A DNA stretch of 64,000 nt from Devosia sp. YIM 151766 (GTDB taxonomy: Bacteria; Pseudomonadota; Alphaproteobacteria; Rhizobiales; Devosiaceae). Shown here piece by piece: positions 6,858-15,209 of this stretch; positions within the stretch are counted from its first letter, which is position 1; each line of letters starts with the position of its first letter. Made by a program: the position numbers and the translations under genes. Where the stretch lies: the NCBI RefSeq assembly GCF_030285925.1, contig NZ_CP127251.1:1302001-1366000 (forward strand). The letters are read 5' to 3'. Under the pieces are notes generated by a model that worked only from the letters and a program-made list of their open reading frames with translations, was not told the DNA's origin and did no database searches.

Positions 6858-8305
6858 CGTTCGACATCTCCGTTCATCACCCAGAATACGACGCCTTCGC
6901 TCCATCATGGGAGCTACTGCGCAACGCCTTTGAGGGTGAGGATGACATAAAGCGGGCCGGGCAGAAATACCTGCCTCTCAAGAACGGCCTTGCGAAGCTC
7001 ATGGAGGACGGTTCGCATCGAGCCTTGGCCCAGGCTGCATACGATGCATATAAGGCCCGCGCTGAATTTCCCGATCTCGTCGCGCTCACCGTCCGGGGCG
7101 CAGTCGGCACAATCCTCGATCAAGCGGCCGAAATTGAGCTGCCGCCCGAACTCGAGCCGCTGCGCGAAAAGGCAACGCGAGACGGGCTGACCCTCGAAGC
7201 ACTGCACCGGCGGATCGCCACGGAGGTCATGCTGACCGGGCGCTATGGGCTTTTGCCTGGTATTGCGTCCGATGGTTCGCCGTATCTCGCCGGCTACATT
7301 GCCGAGTCCATCATCAACTGGGATCAGGACGAGGAAAACGTCGCTGATTTCGTGGTGCTGGATGAGAGCGGCTATGAACGCGACCGCGCGACGAACGAAT
7401 GGAAGGCGGTTGAGAAATACCGCGAATGCTTTGTCGAGGATGGCCGCTACGGCGCCCGGGTCTGGACCAAGGGGAAAGAGGGCTGGGAGGTTGGCGAAGT
7501 CGTCGAGGCCTCGGACCGGAAACAGCGGCCGTTGGGATTTCTCCCAATGGTCTTTGTTGGCTCGAACGATCTGACGCCTGATCCTGATGACGTGCCGCTC
7601 TATGGCCTCGCCAAGCTCTCGGTGAGGATCTATCAACTCGACGCCGATCTGCGACAGACGCTGCACTACACGTCCGAGCCCACGCCGATGGTGTCGGGCT
7701 ATGACGATCCGCAGGAGGCGATCAAGAACGGCCAAGTGCCCCAGGGCATTGGTGGCACGAACATCTGGGTGCTGCCCAAGGACGGCAAAGGCGAGTTCCT
7801 TGAGTTCTCCGGTGCCGGCGCGTCTGCCCAGCACGACGAAATCCAGAAGGCCTATGACCGGGCGGTGATGTTCGGTGCGCAGATGCTGGCCGAAAAGGGC
7901 AACGCGAACGAAAGCGGTGAAGCCAAGCGCGTCCGGCTCGATAGCCAGCATTCCACGCTCAAAGGTATCGCCATGACTTCGGCTTCGGGGCTGGAAAAGG
8001 CGCTGCGGAACGTCGCGATCTGGATCGGCGCTGACCCGGAGAAGGTCAAGGTCACGCCTAACTTGGACTTTTTCGACCACGACTTAGATGCCCAGACCAT
8101 CACGGCCATCGTGTCGGCGTGGCAGTCGGCCGCTATTTCCTGGAAGTCCGCGTTCGACCGGCTCAAGGCTGGGGGCGTCGTGCCGGAAGACCGCACCGCC
8201 GATGAAGAATTGGCGCTGATGGATCAGGAACAGTTCGGGCGCGATGCCGATCCGGGTGATGTGTTGCCCGACCGGCAACCGGACCCGGAACAAATAGACA
8301 AATAA
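6854..8305 (+). CDS. Phage portal protein (DUF4055 type)
   Basis: The 483-residue protein is of the DUF4055 family, a portal-like group normally coded next to the large terminase. Recognisable parts are the N-terminal DIKRAGQKYLPLKNGL, RYGLLPGI in the wing region and QHSTLKGIAMTSASGLEKALRN in the clip/stem part. It should form the dodecameric ring at one head vertex that DNA enters and that the head-tail connectors join. It overlaps the terminase by 4 nt and is followed by a terminator-like hairpin. Confidence 0.85.
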   Translation: MTFDISVHHPEYDAFAPSWELLRNAFEGEDDIKRAGQKYLPLKNGLAKLMEDGSHRALAQAAYDAYKARAEFPDLVALTVRGAVGTILDQAAEIELPPELEPLREKATRDGLTLEALHRRIATEVMLTGRYGLLPGIASDGSPYLAGYIAESIINWDQDEENVADFVVLDESGYERDRATNEWKAVEKYRECFVEDGRYGARVWTKGKEGWEVGEVVEASDRKQRPLGFLPMVFVGSNDLTPDPDDVPLYGLAKLSVRIYQLDADLRQTLHYTSEPTPMVSGYDDPQEAIKNGQVPQGIGGTNIWVLPKDGKGEFLEFSGAGASAQHDEIQKAYDRAVMFGAQMLAEKGNANESGEAKRVRLDSQHSTLKGIAMTSASGLEKALRNVAIWIGADPEKVKVTPNLDFFDHDLDAQTITAIVSAWQSAAISWKSAFDRLKAGGVVPEDRTADEELALMDQEQFGRDADPGDVLPDRQPDPEQIDK

Positions 8306-8310
8306 CCCCC

Positions 8311-8332
8311 GCCGCCTCAGGGCGGCTTTTTT
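8311..8332 (+). terminator. Terminator/attenuator between portal and scaffold genes
   Basis: GCCGCC-tcag-GGCGGC is a perfect 6-bp stem followed by six T. Because head genes continue directly downstream in the same direction, it probably acts as an attenuator or is read through by modified polymerase. Confidence 0.7.
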
Positions 8333-8371
8333 ATGCCCGCGAGTCGGGCAATCACCCAAGGAGAAAGCCCG

Positions 8372-9178
8372 ATGGGCCTAAAGACCATTCTGGACAGCAT
8401 CGAAGATCTGCCCGAAGAGCACCGCGCCTTTTACGTCGAGGATGGCGACAAGTTCGTTCTCGATCTCGATGGCATTGACGACCATCCCAAGGTGCGCGGC
8501 CTCGTGACCGCCAATCGGGAGAACGTCCGCAAGCGCGATCAGTACAAGGCGGAGGTCGAAGGCCTCAAGGCCCGGATCGACGGTCTGCCGGACGATTTCG
8601 ATGCAGAGGCCTATGAGGCGCTGAAACAGCAGGCCGAGGGCAAGGAGCCGCCCAAGACCGACGAACAGGTGACGCGCGTCCGCGAGCAGCTCGAGCGCAA
8701 GCATAAGGCCGACCTCGATAAGAAGGACGAGGAAATCGCCGCACTGCGCGGCACCATCGGCAAGGTAACGATCGATGATGGGCTATCCAAAGCGATGGAC
8801 GACGCCTCGATCGATCCCAAGCACAAGGCCAAGCTGATTCCGTATCTCAAGGCCATTGGTGCCATCAAGCTCGAGGAAGACGGTAGCAACTTTCAGGCCG
8901 TAGTCGAGACCGACATGGGACCGCTCTCGCTCGCCAAGTTCGTTCAGGACTGGGCCGCGTCTGACGACGGCAAGGACTATGTGGCCAAGCCGAGCGGGCC
9001 TGACGCCAAGGGCAATAATGGGCGCGGCGGCACCGGCGAGAAGAACCCGTGGGCTTCCGACAGCCACAACCTGACCCGTCAGGGTGAGTTGGTTCGCACC
9101 GATCCCGACAAGGCCCGTCAATTCATGCGTGCGGCCGGTTTGAGCGACAGCCAGATCAGCCAGCGCATCGGCGCTTAG
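8372..9178 (+). CDS. Phage scaffolding protein
   Basis: The 268-residue product is highly charged and helical: a long coiled-coil-like stretch (about 40-130, with EGLKARIDGLPDDFDAEAYE and QLERKHKADLDKKDEEIAAL) precedes a Gly-rich C-terminal segment. This composition and its place between portal and capsid genes fit an internal scaffold that shapes the prohead and is then removed. The ATG at 8372 is chosen for AAGGAG at 8358-8363 and the usual MGLKT start. No protease domain is seen. Confidence 0.8.
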   Translation: MGLKTILDSIEDLPEEHRAFYVEDGDKFVLDLDGIDDHPKVRGLVTANRENVRKRDQYKAEVEGLKARIDGLPDDFDAEAYEALKQQAEGKEPPKTDEQVTRVREQLERKHKADLDKKDEEIAALRGTIGKVTIDDGLSKAMDDASIDPKHKAKLIPYLKAIGAIKLEEDGSNFQAVVETDMGPLSLAKFVQDWAASDDGKDYVAKPSGPDAKGNNGRGGTGEKNPWASDSHNLTRQGELVRTDPDKARQFMRAAGLSDSQISQRIGA

Positions 9179-9191
9179 GCGCCACCCACCG

Positions 9192-9236
9192 AGGGCGAGG
9201 CCCTCAATCCCCGCAGCCGTGTCGATGACCGGCTGA
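9192..9236 (+). other. Two short hairpins upstream of the capsid gene
   Basis: GAGGGC-gag-GCCCTC (9192-9206) and CAGCCG with CGGCTG (about 9215-9236) fill the 95-nt leader of the major capsid gene. Such leader hairpins can stabilise a highly translated capsid message. No T-run follows. Confidence 0.35.
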
Positions 9237-9273
9237 TTTCACAGCGAAACCAGCCAGTTCAAGGAGAATTATC

Positions 9274-10236
9274 ATGGCTGCTACTCGTATTGCCAACGTC
9301 ATCGTGCCCGAGGTGTTCAATCCGTACGTGATCGAACGCACTGCGGCACTTTCGGCGTTCTATCAGTCCGGCATCATTCAGACCGTGCCGGGCCTCAACA
9401 TCCTTGGCGAAAAGGGCGGTACGACCATCGCCATGCCCTTCTGGCAGGACCTTTCCGGTGACGACGAGGTTCTGTCTGATTCCTCGCCGCTTTCGGTTAA
9501 TGCCATCACTGCCGAGCAGGACGTGGCCGTTCTGCATGTTCGCGGTAAGGCGTGGGGTGCCAACGACCTCGCCAAGGCGCTTTCGGGCGATGACCCCATG
9601 GCCGCGATTGGTGATTTGGTCGCAGCCTACTGGGCTCGTCGCTGGCAGGCGCTGCTGATTTCCTCGCTCACTGGCGTGTTTGGCGCTGCCAGCATGGCGG
9701 GCAACAAGCACGACATCAGCGGCGAAAGCGGCGCGGCCGCCGTCATCAGCGCGGAAGCGACGGTCGACGCGATCTATAAACTGGGTGACGCCGCTGGCGG
9801 CCTGACCGGCTTTGCGATGCACTCGGCGACGGTTGCCCTTCTGGTGAAGAACAACCTGATCGACTTCCTGCCCGACAGCGAAGGTCGCCCGACGATCCCG
9901 ACCTATCTCGGCAAGCGCGTCATTGTGGATGACGGGATGCCGGTGTCGAACGGGGTCTACACCTCCTACCTGTTTGGGCAGGGGGCGTTCGGGCTGGGCG
10001 AGGGCAATGCTCCCGTCCCGACCGAAACCGACCGCGACAGCCTCCAGGGTGATGACATCCTCATCAACCGCCGTCACTTCGTGCTGCATCCGCGCGGCGT
10101 GAAGTGGCTCGGAGCTTCGGTGGCCGGCGCGGCCCCGACGAACTTGGAGGCGGCCAACTCGGCCAACTGGCAGCGCGTTTATGAAAATAAGAACGTGCGT
10201 ATGGTCCAGTTCGTGCACCGCATCGCAGCGGCCTGA
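9274..10236 (+). CDS. Major capsid protein
   Basis: The 320-residue protein lies directly after the scaffold gene and starts MAATRIANVIVPEVFNPYV. It shows features of HK97-fold coat proteins: an N-terminal PEVF/YV..RT arm, GGTTIAMPFWQDLSGDDEV, and C-terminal RRHFVLHPRGVKW with a strand-rich end. AAGGAG lies 7 nt upstream of the ATG. It would form the icosahedral shell around the scaffold. A hairpin with a T-rich tail follows the gene. Confidence 0.85.
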   Translation: MAATRIANVIVPEVFNPYVIERTAALSAFYQSGIIQTVPGLNILGEKGGTTIAMPFWQDLSGDDEVLSDSSPLSVNAITAEQDVAVLHVRGKAWGANDLAKALSGDDPMAAIGDLVAAYWARRWQALLISSLTGVFGAASMAGNKHDISGESGAAAVISAEATVDAIYKLGDAAGGLTGFAMHSATVALLVKNNLIDFLPDSEGRPTIPTYLGKRVIVDDGMPVSNGVYTSYLFGQGAFGLGEGNAPVPTETDRDSLQGDDILINRRHFVLHPRGVKWLGASVAGAAPTNLEAANSANWQRVYENKNVRMVQFVHRIAAA

Positions 10237-10243
10237 TCCAAGA

Positions 10244-10274
10244 GGGGCGGCTTAGGTCGCCCCCTTCCTCCCCT
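10244..10274 (+). terminator. Terminator-like hairpin after the capsid gene
   Basis: GGGGCG and CGCCCC pair around an 8-nt loop; a pyrimidine-rich tract (TTCCTCCCCTTTT) follows. It may reduce read-through after the capsid gene and so help set the high capsid-to-connector ratio. Confidence 0.5.
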
Positions 10275-10296
10275 TTTCAGCACATAGGAGGCTGCA

Positions 10297-10554
10297 ATGG
10301 CTGCTCCCCGTACCGGTTTGCCCCGGTCTCTCCGGGCGCTTTACGATTGGCTTGACGTCAACGTGCCCGACCAGAACGATTACAACCAGCTCCAGAGCGA
10401 CGTGTCCGCCCTTGAGGGCGGTCTGGCCGACAAGATCGACGTGTCTGCGCTCGATGAGGTCGATCCCATCGCAGAGCCTGCCGAGGCGACAACCGGGGAC
10501 ATTGCGACCGCATTCAACGCGATGCTCGCCGCCCTCAAGGGCGAGGGCGAGTGA
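10297..10554 (+). CDS. Small head-associated protein
   Basis: An 85-residue acidic protein with a start MAAPRTGLPRSLRALYDWL and the heptad-like stretch LQSDVSALEGGLADKIDVSA. GGAGG precedes the ATG. Its place directly after the capsid gene suggests a decoration or head-fibre-base protein, but no family is recognised with confidence. Confidence 0.6.
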   Translation: MAAPRTGLPRSLRALYDWLDVNVPDQNDYNQLQSDVSALEGGLADKIDVSALDEVDPIAEPAEATTGDIATAFNAMLAALKGEGE

Positions 10555-10555
10555 T

Positions 10556-11032
10556 ATGGGTCTTGCATCATTCAACCGTATGCGCCGCGAGCAAGCGGCA
10601 TTGCTGAACTCGACGGCGCCGGTGATCGCCGAGAAGGTGGCCAAGCCCAAGGCGGACAAGCCGGCGGATGTCGCTGCGCCCGAATTGGTCGGCGCTACCG
10701 ACGCCCTGGCGCTGTCAAACGGCCATTTCATGACATTCAGGGCCGCCGCGAAGAAGGTGCTGGGCGATGCCCTGCCGGCCAAGAAGCCCGAGATCGTCGC
10801 GGCGCTCGAAGCGCTTGCCGGCGGCGGTGAGCCTGTGAGCGAAACCCCCGATGGCATCCCGACGCCTATTCCCGACGCATGGGAAGCCATGACCGATGAT
10901 GAACTGCTGGCCCTGGCCGCCGAACTGTCGGGCGGGCCGGTGGTTGAAACCGACAACGGCACTCCCGTCGAGCGCGCCAAGAGCATTATTCAGGCCACGG
11001 TCGATGACCGGGCGAGCCGGGCCAACGTCTGA
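10556..11032 (+). CDS. Phage head protein with Ala/Pro-rich middle, unknown function
   Basis: The 158-residue product starts MGLASFNRMRREQAALLN one base after the previous stop. It has a Lys/Ala-rich linker, a predicted helical block (FMTFRAAAKKVLGDALPAKK) and a C-terminal acidic block (MTDDELLALAAELSGG). The position between decoration-like and connector genes, and the 1-nt overlap with the next gene, place it in head completion. Function is unknown. Confidence 0.6.
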   Translation: MGLASFNRMRREQAALLNSTAPVIAEKVAKPKADKPADVAAPELVGATDALALSNGHFMTFRAAAKKVLGDALPAKKPEIVAALEALAGGGEPVSETPDGIPTPIPDAWEAMTDDELLALAAELSGGPVVETDNGTPVERAKSIIQATVDDRASRANV

Positions 11033-11487
11033 TGACCACCATAGCGTACCGCGACGGCGTGATGGCTGCTGACTCCGGCTCATGGATGGGTGATGCTCGC
11101 CATGGCTGGGCCGAGAAGCTCGCTAAAGGCCCAGACGGAACGTTGTACGGCGTAGCTGGCGGCGCACCCGAAGCTCTGGGCTTTCTCGATTGGGTGAATG
11201 CCGGGGCCAACCCCGAGACCATGCCCCATGCGGAGGCTCTGCCGGATGGCGGCAACAGCTTCATCGTTCTGGCGGTATCGCCGGGCGGCCCCGTTCGCAT
11301 CATCTGCGCAAAGGGCGTCGAGACCTACGACGCTCCGTATTTTTCCATTGGCGGCGGCTCGGCAACGGCCTTTGGCGCCCTCTATGCCGGCGCTACGGCA
11401 GCGCAGTCTATTGAGGCGGCCAAGGAGCATGGTTCGAGTGCTTTCGGCAGGGTCCAGACCATCTCTCATGGTGATTTTGCATGCTGA
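11032..11487 (+). CDS. Proteasome/HslV-like Ntn hydrolase in the head gene cluster
   Basis: The 151-residue protein begins MTTIAYRDGVMAADS. Removal of Met would expose Thr2 as the N-terminal nucleophile, as in HslV (TTIVSVR) and proteasome beta subunits. The family's glycine turn appears as GTLYGVAGGAPEALGFLDW and the later helix as GGGSATAFGALYAGATA. It overlaps neighbours on both sides and lies in the connector region. Stand-alone phage Ntn hydrolases of this kind are known in prophages, but their substrate is unsettled; prohead maturation or blocking of host proteolysis are both possible. Confidence 0.75.
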   Translation: MTTIAYRDGVMAADSGSWMGDARHGWAEKLAKGPDGTLYGVAGGAPEALGFLDWVNAGANPETMPHAEALPDGGNSFIVLAVSPGGPVRIICAKGVETYDAPYFSIGGGSATAFGALYAGATAAQSIEAAKEHGSSAFGRVQTISHGDFAC

Positions 11488-11918
11488 GCTACACCGATCC
11501 GGCCGTCACCGTGCAGGACTCCGATGCCTATCTCGTCGCGGCCGGCCAGACGTGGACCGGCACCGATGAGGCGAAGGCTGCTGCAATCATCCGAGGGCAG
11601 CGCTATGTCGCCAGCATCGGCAACGGCCGCTGGGCCGCCGATTGGGACAATGACCAGGCACCGGAGCCGGTTCGCTTCGCAATCATCGAAGCTGCGCAAC
11701 GTGAATTGGCGGCGCCTGGCTCGCTTTCTCCCGATTATGTTGCCTCCAAGGTGGTGAGGCGCGAGAAAAAACAGGTCGGACCCCTCGCCAAGGAATTGGA
11801 GTACGCCGAGGCGACCAGCGCCGCGTCGGTGCGGCCTGATATCGAGATTATCGACCAACTGCTTGCCGGTCAGCTTCGTGCCGCTGGTGGCGCATCTGTG
11901 TGCGTTCTGAGGGTGTAG
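11481..11918 (+). CDS. Head-tail adaptor with DnaT-like domain
   Basis: This 145-residue protein matches the phage family that annotation tools call DnaT-like ssDNA-binding, starting LSYTDPAVTVQDSDAYLVAAG and with a helical block FAIIEAAQRELAA. In phage head-tail clusters this fold is a gp6-type connector that sits under the portal, so the DNA-binding name should not be taken literally. It overlaps the Ntn hydrolase gene by 7 nt. Confidence 0.7.
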   Translation: MLSYTDPAVTVQDSDAYLVAAGQTWTGTDEAKAAAIIRGQRYVASIGNGRWAADWDNDQAPEPVRFAIIEAAQRELAAPGSLSPDYVASKVVRREKKQVGPLAKELEYAEATSAASVRPDIEIIDQLLAGQLRAAGGASVCVLRV

Positions 11919-11921
11919 GGG

Positions 11922-12320
11922 ATGGCGGAAAAATTCGACTATCTGGAAAGCCAGCAGGACGCGGATGAACTGATCGAGGAATTCGGCCAGACGGGTGCGA
12001 TCCGCCGCATAGTCATCATTCCACCCGCGAATCCTTGGGAAGAAGCCGAGGAAGTGATCACCGACCATCCCGTAACGCTGGCCATCCTGCCGATGGATGA
12101 AAAGCGGATTGATGGTTCGCTCATTTTAACCGGAGACCGGCAGGCGCTCATGTCACTGCAGGGGCTTTCGATCACGCCGGCGGTCGGCGACGTGCTGATC
12201 TTCAATGGTGCCTTCTCGGGCGACAGCTATGTCGGTGGGGAAGCATGGACCATCCGTAAGCTCGATACGCTGGCGCCGGCCGGTGTGACGGTCATGTATG
12301 ACGCTGTGGTGCGGAGGTAG
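11922..12320 (+). CDS. Head-tail joining protein (putative)
   Basis: A 132-residue, strand-rich protein begins MAEKFDYLESQQDADELIEEFG and includes VTLAILPMDEKRIDGSLILTGDR cut by short loops, plus a C-terminal YDAVVRR. Size, position directly after the adaptor, and beta-rich character suit a head-closure or stopper protein. It is 3 nt from its neighbours on both sides. Assignment rests on gene order. Confidence 0.6.
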   Translation: MAEKFDYLESQQDADELIEEFGQTGAIRRIVIIPPANPWEEAEEVITDHPVTLAILPMDEKRIDGSLILTGDRQALMSLQGLSITPAVGDVLIFNGAFSGDSYVGGEAWTIRKLDTLAPAGVTVMYDAVVRR

Positions 12321-12323
12321 GCA

Positions 12324-13388
12324 ATGCTCAAGCGCCTCTCCCCCCGCGAACTGCTGCTCAACCTTGCCATTGAATGGGAGTCCACTCTTGCCCGCGAATG
12401 GCTAGACGCCATCCGGGCCATCACCTCGGCTGTCGTGCTCAAGGATCTGGTCGCGGAACTGGAGCGCGGCAATCTCGACCGGGCCATGGCGCTGCTCAAC
12501 ATCGATGCCGACCGGTTCGCTCGGTTCGAAGGCGCGATCGTGTCCGCCTACAATGCCGGCGGCCAGGCCGTGGTCGGCTCCATGCCGAAGCTGATCGATC
12601 CAGATGGCAACCGGGTTCATTTCTCGTGGGGCGTCCGCAACATGCCGGCCGAGCAGGCGATGAGGCAGCATGCCGCCTCGCTGGTGGATGATCTGGTGGG
12701 CGAGCAGCTTACCGTTGCCCGCTCTGTGCTGGTGGATGGCCTCTCACGTGGCCAAAACCCGCGCCAGACGGCTCTGGGGCTGGTGGGGCGCATCAACAGG
12801 CGCACCGGCTTCCGCGAGGGCGGGGTGCTGGGCCTAACGCCATCCAGCGTGCAGACGCTCGACAAGATCTATGGCGGCCTTCGCGCTGGCGATACGCAAG
12901 CCATGCGCGACTATCTGGGCTACCAGCTCAGGGACAAGCGCTTCGATGGCCATGTGCGCCGGGCGCTGGAGCAGGGCGGGTCAGTCCCCGCGGATGCCGT
13001 TGATCGGATCGTCACGGCCTATTCGAATCGGGCGCTGAAATACCGGGCAGACAATCTGGCGCTGACCGAAACGAATATCGCGCTGGCGAAAGCCAAGACC
13101 GACGCCTTCCAGCAGCAGATCGACGCTGGGAAGCTGGACGCTCAAGACCTGACCAAGACGTGGCAACGCACCGTCAGCCGGGCGCCGCGCGACGGCCATC
13201 TCGCCATGGTCGGGAAGACGATCCCGTTCGGGAAGCTATTCACGTTGCCCAGCGGGCACCAGTGCACCGGGCCCCACGATCCGAACCTGCCGGCGAGCGA
13301 GATCGTGAATTGCAAATGTTTGCTCGAGCTATCGGTGGATTTCACCGCGCAGGCATTGCGCAAGTACCGGGCGCGCGTCGGTGGATAG
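12324..13388 (+). CDS. Mu gpF-like minor head protein
   Basis: The 354-residue product has a long helical N-terminal part and a C-terminal domain with TWQRTVSRAPRDGHLAM and ending SEIVNCKCLLEL. This Cys/His-bearing end is the mark of phage Mu F / SPP1 gp7-type head morphogenesis proteins, which bind the portal and are ejected or retained in the capsid. Such genes normally lie closer to the portal; here it is within the connector block. It overlaps the next gene by 8 nt. Confidence 0.75.
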   Translation: MLKRLSPRELLLNLAIEWESTLAREWLDAIRAITSAVVLKDLVAELERGNLDRAMALLNIDADRFARFEGAIVSAYNAGGQAVVGSMPKLIDPDGNRVHFSWGVRNMPAEQAMRQHAASLVDDLVGEQLTVARSVLVDGLSRGQNPRQTALGLVGRINRRTGFREGGVLGLTPSSVQTLDKIYGGLRAGDTQAMRDYLGYQLRDKRFDGHVRRALEQGGSVPADAVDRIVTAYSNRALKYRADNLALTETNIALAKAKTDAFQQQIDAGKLDAQDLTKTWQRTVSRAPRDGHLAMVGKTIPFGKLFTLPSGHQCTGPHDPNLPASEIVNCKCLLELSVDFTAQALRKYRARVGG

Positions 13389-13836
13389 CTTCAGCGCCAC
13401 CATCGGCTCGTGGTGCGAACGTGTCCCGGAAGCTATCGAGGCTGTTTTACGCGGCAGTGCCCAAGACCTGGTGAAAGAGATGCAAGCCGAGCTTAATCGG
13501 CTGGTCTATGAAGCGCCGCCGTCGCCGTCTGGCTATCAGCGAACCGGTTTCCTCCGGGCGTCTCTGGTGGCGTCGACATCTGCCATGCCGCAACTGATCC
13601 GGGACAATCCCGGCGCGCCGGTTAGCGCAGACGAGATGACCGGCATCATTCTTGTCATCAACGGCTGGGATGGCGGCGGCACCCTCTATCTGGGCTACAC
13701 GGCTAAGTACGGCGCGCAGGTCCATTTCGGGGCCAATGGCACTGTGCCGAAGCCATGGGTCACGCTGGCCGCTCAGCGGTGGCCTGTGATCGTCAAGGAA
13801 GAGGCCGCCAAGGTCAAAGCAGCGTTCGGACTGTAG
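13381..13836 (+). CDS. HK97 gp10-like tail completion protein
   Basis: The 151-residue protein starts at GTG 13,381 inside the end of the gpF-like gene. It has RTGFLRASLVAS and a C-terminal part with YGAQVHFGANGTVPKPWVTLAAQ, matching the YxxxxexGt...ARPF pattern of HK97 gp10-type proteins. Those proteins join head and tail at the neck. Followed by GGAGG and the next gene. Confidence 0.7.
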   Translation: MDSFSATIGSWCERVPEAIEAVLRGSAQDLVKEMQAELNRLVYEAPPSPSGYQRTGFLRASLVASTSAMPQLIRDNPGAPVSADEMTGIILVINGWDGGGTLYLGYTAKYGAQVHFGANGTVPKPWVTLAAQRWPVIVKEEAAKVKAAFGL

Positions 13837-13844
13837 GAGGCCGC

Positions 13845-14300
13845 ATGACCGTACCGAGCATCGAAACCAAGATATCCGAAGCCATCCGGGCCCGCGTTGC
13901 CGCCCTTCCAATGGCCAGCACATTCACCATTGTCTGGACCGATGGCCCGCTGCCCAAAAAGCCGGATGGGGAGCCTGAGACTTCATACACGCCCGATCCG
14001 CTCAAGCGTTACCTCCGGGTGACCTGGACGCCAAACGCCACACAGCGACAGTTCATTGGCAGCAACGACCCGCACCGGCGGCCTGGGGTGCTCCAGATCG
14101 ACGTGTTCGGCACCGTATCGCAGGGTTCTGCCAGGGCCATTGAGGTTGCGGGGCAGGCGGCCCAGCACTTCGAGACTGACCTGTGGATGTCGTTTCAGGA
14201 CGTCCGGGTGCGGGTGATGAAGGCGCCTTCCGTTGGCCCGGTCTTTGTCGGCACGCACCTGCAGGCCCCGGTGCTGATCGAGCTCGAAACCTACGCCTGA
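13845..14300 (+). CDS. Tail terminator protein (DUF4128-like)
   Basis: The 151-residue protein begins MTVPSIETKISEAIRARVA, preceded by TAGGAGG at 13,834-13,840, and contains the block YLRVTWTPNATQRQFIG and VLQIDVFGTVSQGS. This is the DUF4128 pattern, found between gp10-like and tail-tube genes, and is a tail terminator that caps the tail tube at the neck. The stop at 14,300 directly abuts the stop of the minus-strand lipocalin gene. Confidence 0.75.
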   Translation: MTVPSIETKISEAIRARVAALPMASTFTIVWTDGPLPKKPDGEPETSYTPDPLKRYLRVTWTPNATQRQFIGSNDPHRRPGVLQIDVFGTVSQGSARAIEVAGQAAQHFETDLWMSFQDVRVRVMKAPSVGPVFVGTHLQAPVLIELETYA

Positions 14301-14810
14301 CTACGCGTTTTCAATCATCGCGTCGGTGACCTCGCGGCCGGTATGGCGCGGAGTAATGAGGTCCGATAGATCGAACCCCTGCCGCCTTGCCTCGGCAAGA
14401 TATTCCTCACGGGTCGCCTCAGAAAGATCGGGGCCCCGTGCCAACAGCCACAAGTTCTTGCGGTCAGGAGTGCCAACCAGAGCAACCCGATAGTCTGGAT
14501 CGATTTTCAGCACCCAGTAATCGCCGCTGGTAAACGGTATCCAGCGGATGAATTCGGGGAGGAAGGTCACCTTTAGCCGGGAGTTTGCCTCATCCACCGG
14601 TGAGGCCTGCCCGAGCGCCTGGACCGGCTTTCCGTCCTCGTCAAAGCACCGATTGTCCACATGGACGGTTCCATCCTCGTTGAGCGAGTAAGTCGCGGTG
14701 ATATTGGTCGCGGCTTCGTCCTCATACTTCAGGGGAAGGCGGCAGATTTCATACCAGCGGCCGAGGTAATGGCTCAGGTCGAGACTCGGGATGGCGGTCA
14801 CGTCGGTCAT
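14301..14810 (-). CDS. Lipocalin (Blc-like) prophage cargo
   Basis: The 169-residue protein has the lipocalin signature YLGRWYEICRLPLKYE (Gly-x-Trp motif, residues 15-30), followed by strands TYSLNEDGTVHVDNRC, and the third conserved region GDYWVLKIDPDYRVALVG with RKNLWLLAR. Bacterial Blc lipocalins bind lysophospholipids or fatty acids. Unlike Blc this one shows no lipobox or signal peptide, so it may be cytoplasmic. The start at 14,810 has CAGGAG upstream. It is inserted antisense within the tail operon, exactly abutting the tail terminator gene, as an independent cargo gene. Confidence 0.85.
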   Translation of the reverse strand: MTDVTAIPSLDLSHYLGRWYEICRLPLKYEDEAATNITATYSLNEDGTVHVDNRCFDEDGKPVQALGQASPVDEANSRLKVTFLPEFIRWIPFTSGDYWVLKIDPDYRVALVGTPDRKNLWLLARGPDLSEATREEYLAEARRQGFDLSDLITPRHTGREVTDAMIENA

Positions 14811-14901
14811 GGATGGGTCTCCTGTTGAAGCAGGCCAAACGTTGGGCCGGATGGGCGGTTCCAGAAGACACCGCGGGGCGGAAGTACAAGGAGGCGTCAA
14901 A

Positions 14902-15138
14902 ATGACGTGCAAAGAATGTCAGGAGCGGCGCGAAGCAGTGGTCGACGCAGTTCTCGAAGGGCGCATAGCGGCCGCCGCTGGCCATCTGGTGAAGGGCGCT
15001 GCTGAAATGGTCGGGCTCAAGCCCAAGACAGCGACCACCGAATACGAGGAACTGGCGGGGCAAGGCGAGGCGATCCAGATCGATGCTGGCGACCCGCCCA
15101 TGCCGCCCGTCAAGAAACCCCGAGCGAAACGCTCGTAA
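14902..15138 (+). CDS. Small phage protein upstream of the tail tube gene
   Basis: A 78-residue product begins MTCKECQERREAVVDAVLEG (CxxC near the start) with AAGGAGG at 14,888-14,894. The C-terminal part is acidic then basic (PPVKKPRAKRS). The Cys pair may bind metal or act as a redox pair. It is followed by a terminator. No family recognised. Confidence 0.6.
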   Translation: MTCKECQERREAVVDAVLEGRIAAAAGHLVKGAAEMVGLKPKTATTEYEELAGQGEAIQIDAGDPPMPPVKKPRAKRS

Positions 15139-15167
15139 CGAATCCCGGCGCTGACCGGATTCAACCG

Positions 15168-15191
15168 GCCCCGTTCGCTGCGGGGCTTTTT
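15168..15191 (+). terminator. Terminator upstream of the tail tube gene
   Basis: GCCCCG and CGGGGC pair around a 7-nt loop, followed by TTTTT. The tail tube gene begins just downstream, so this may serve to separate its dosage from the head genes. Confidence 0.7.
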
Positions 15192-15209
15192 CATGTCCAG
15201 GAGACAGAA

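Noticed and set aside
6914..8080. Minus-strand frame of 388 codons opposite the portal gene
   Set aside because: The portal gene is clear; the opposite frame has no start signals or domain.
11481..11918. DnaT-like protein as part of a replication primosome
   Set aside because: It overlaps head-tail genes on both sides and the family in this setting is a connector; the name comes from fold likeness only.
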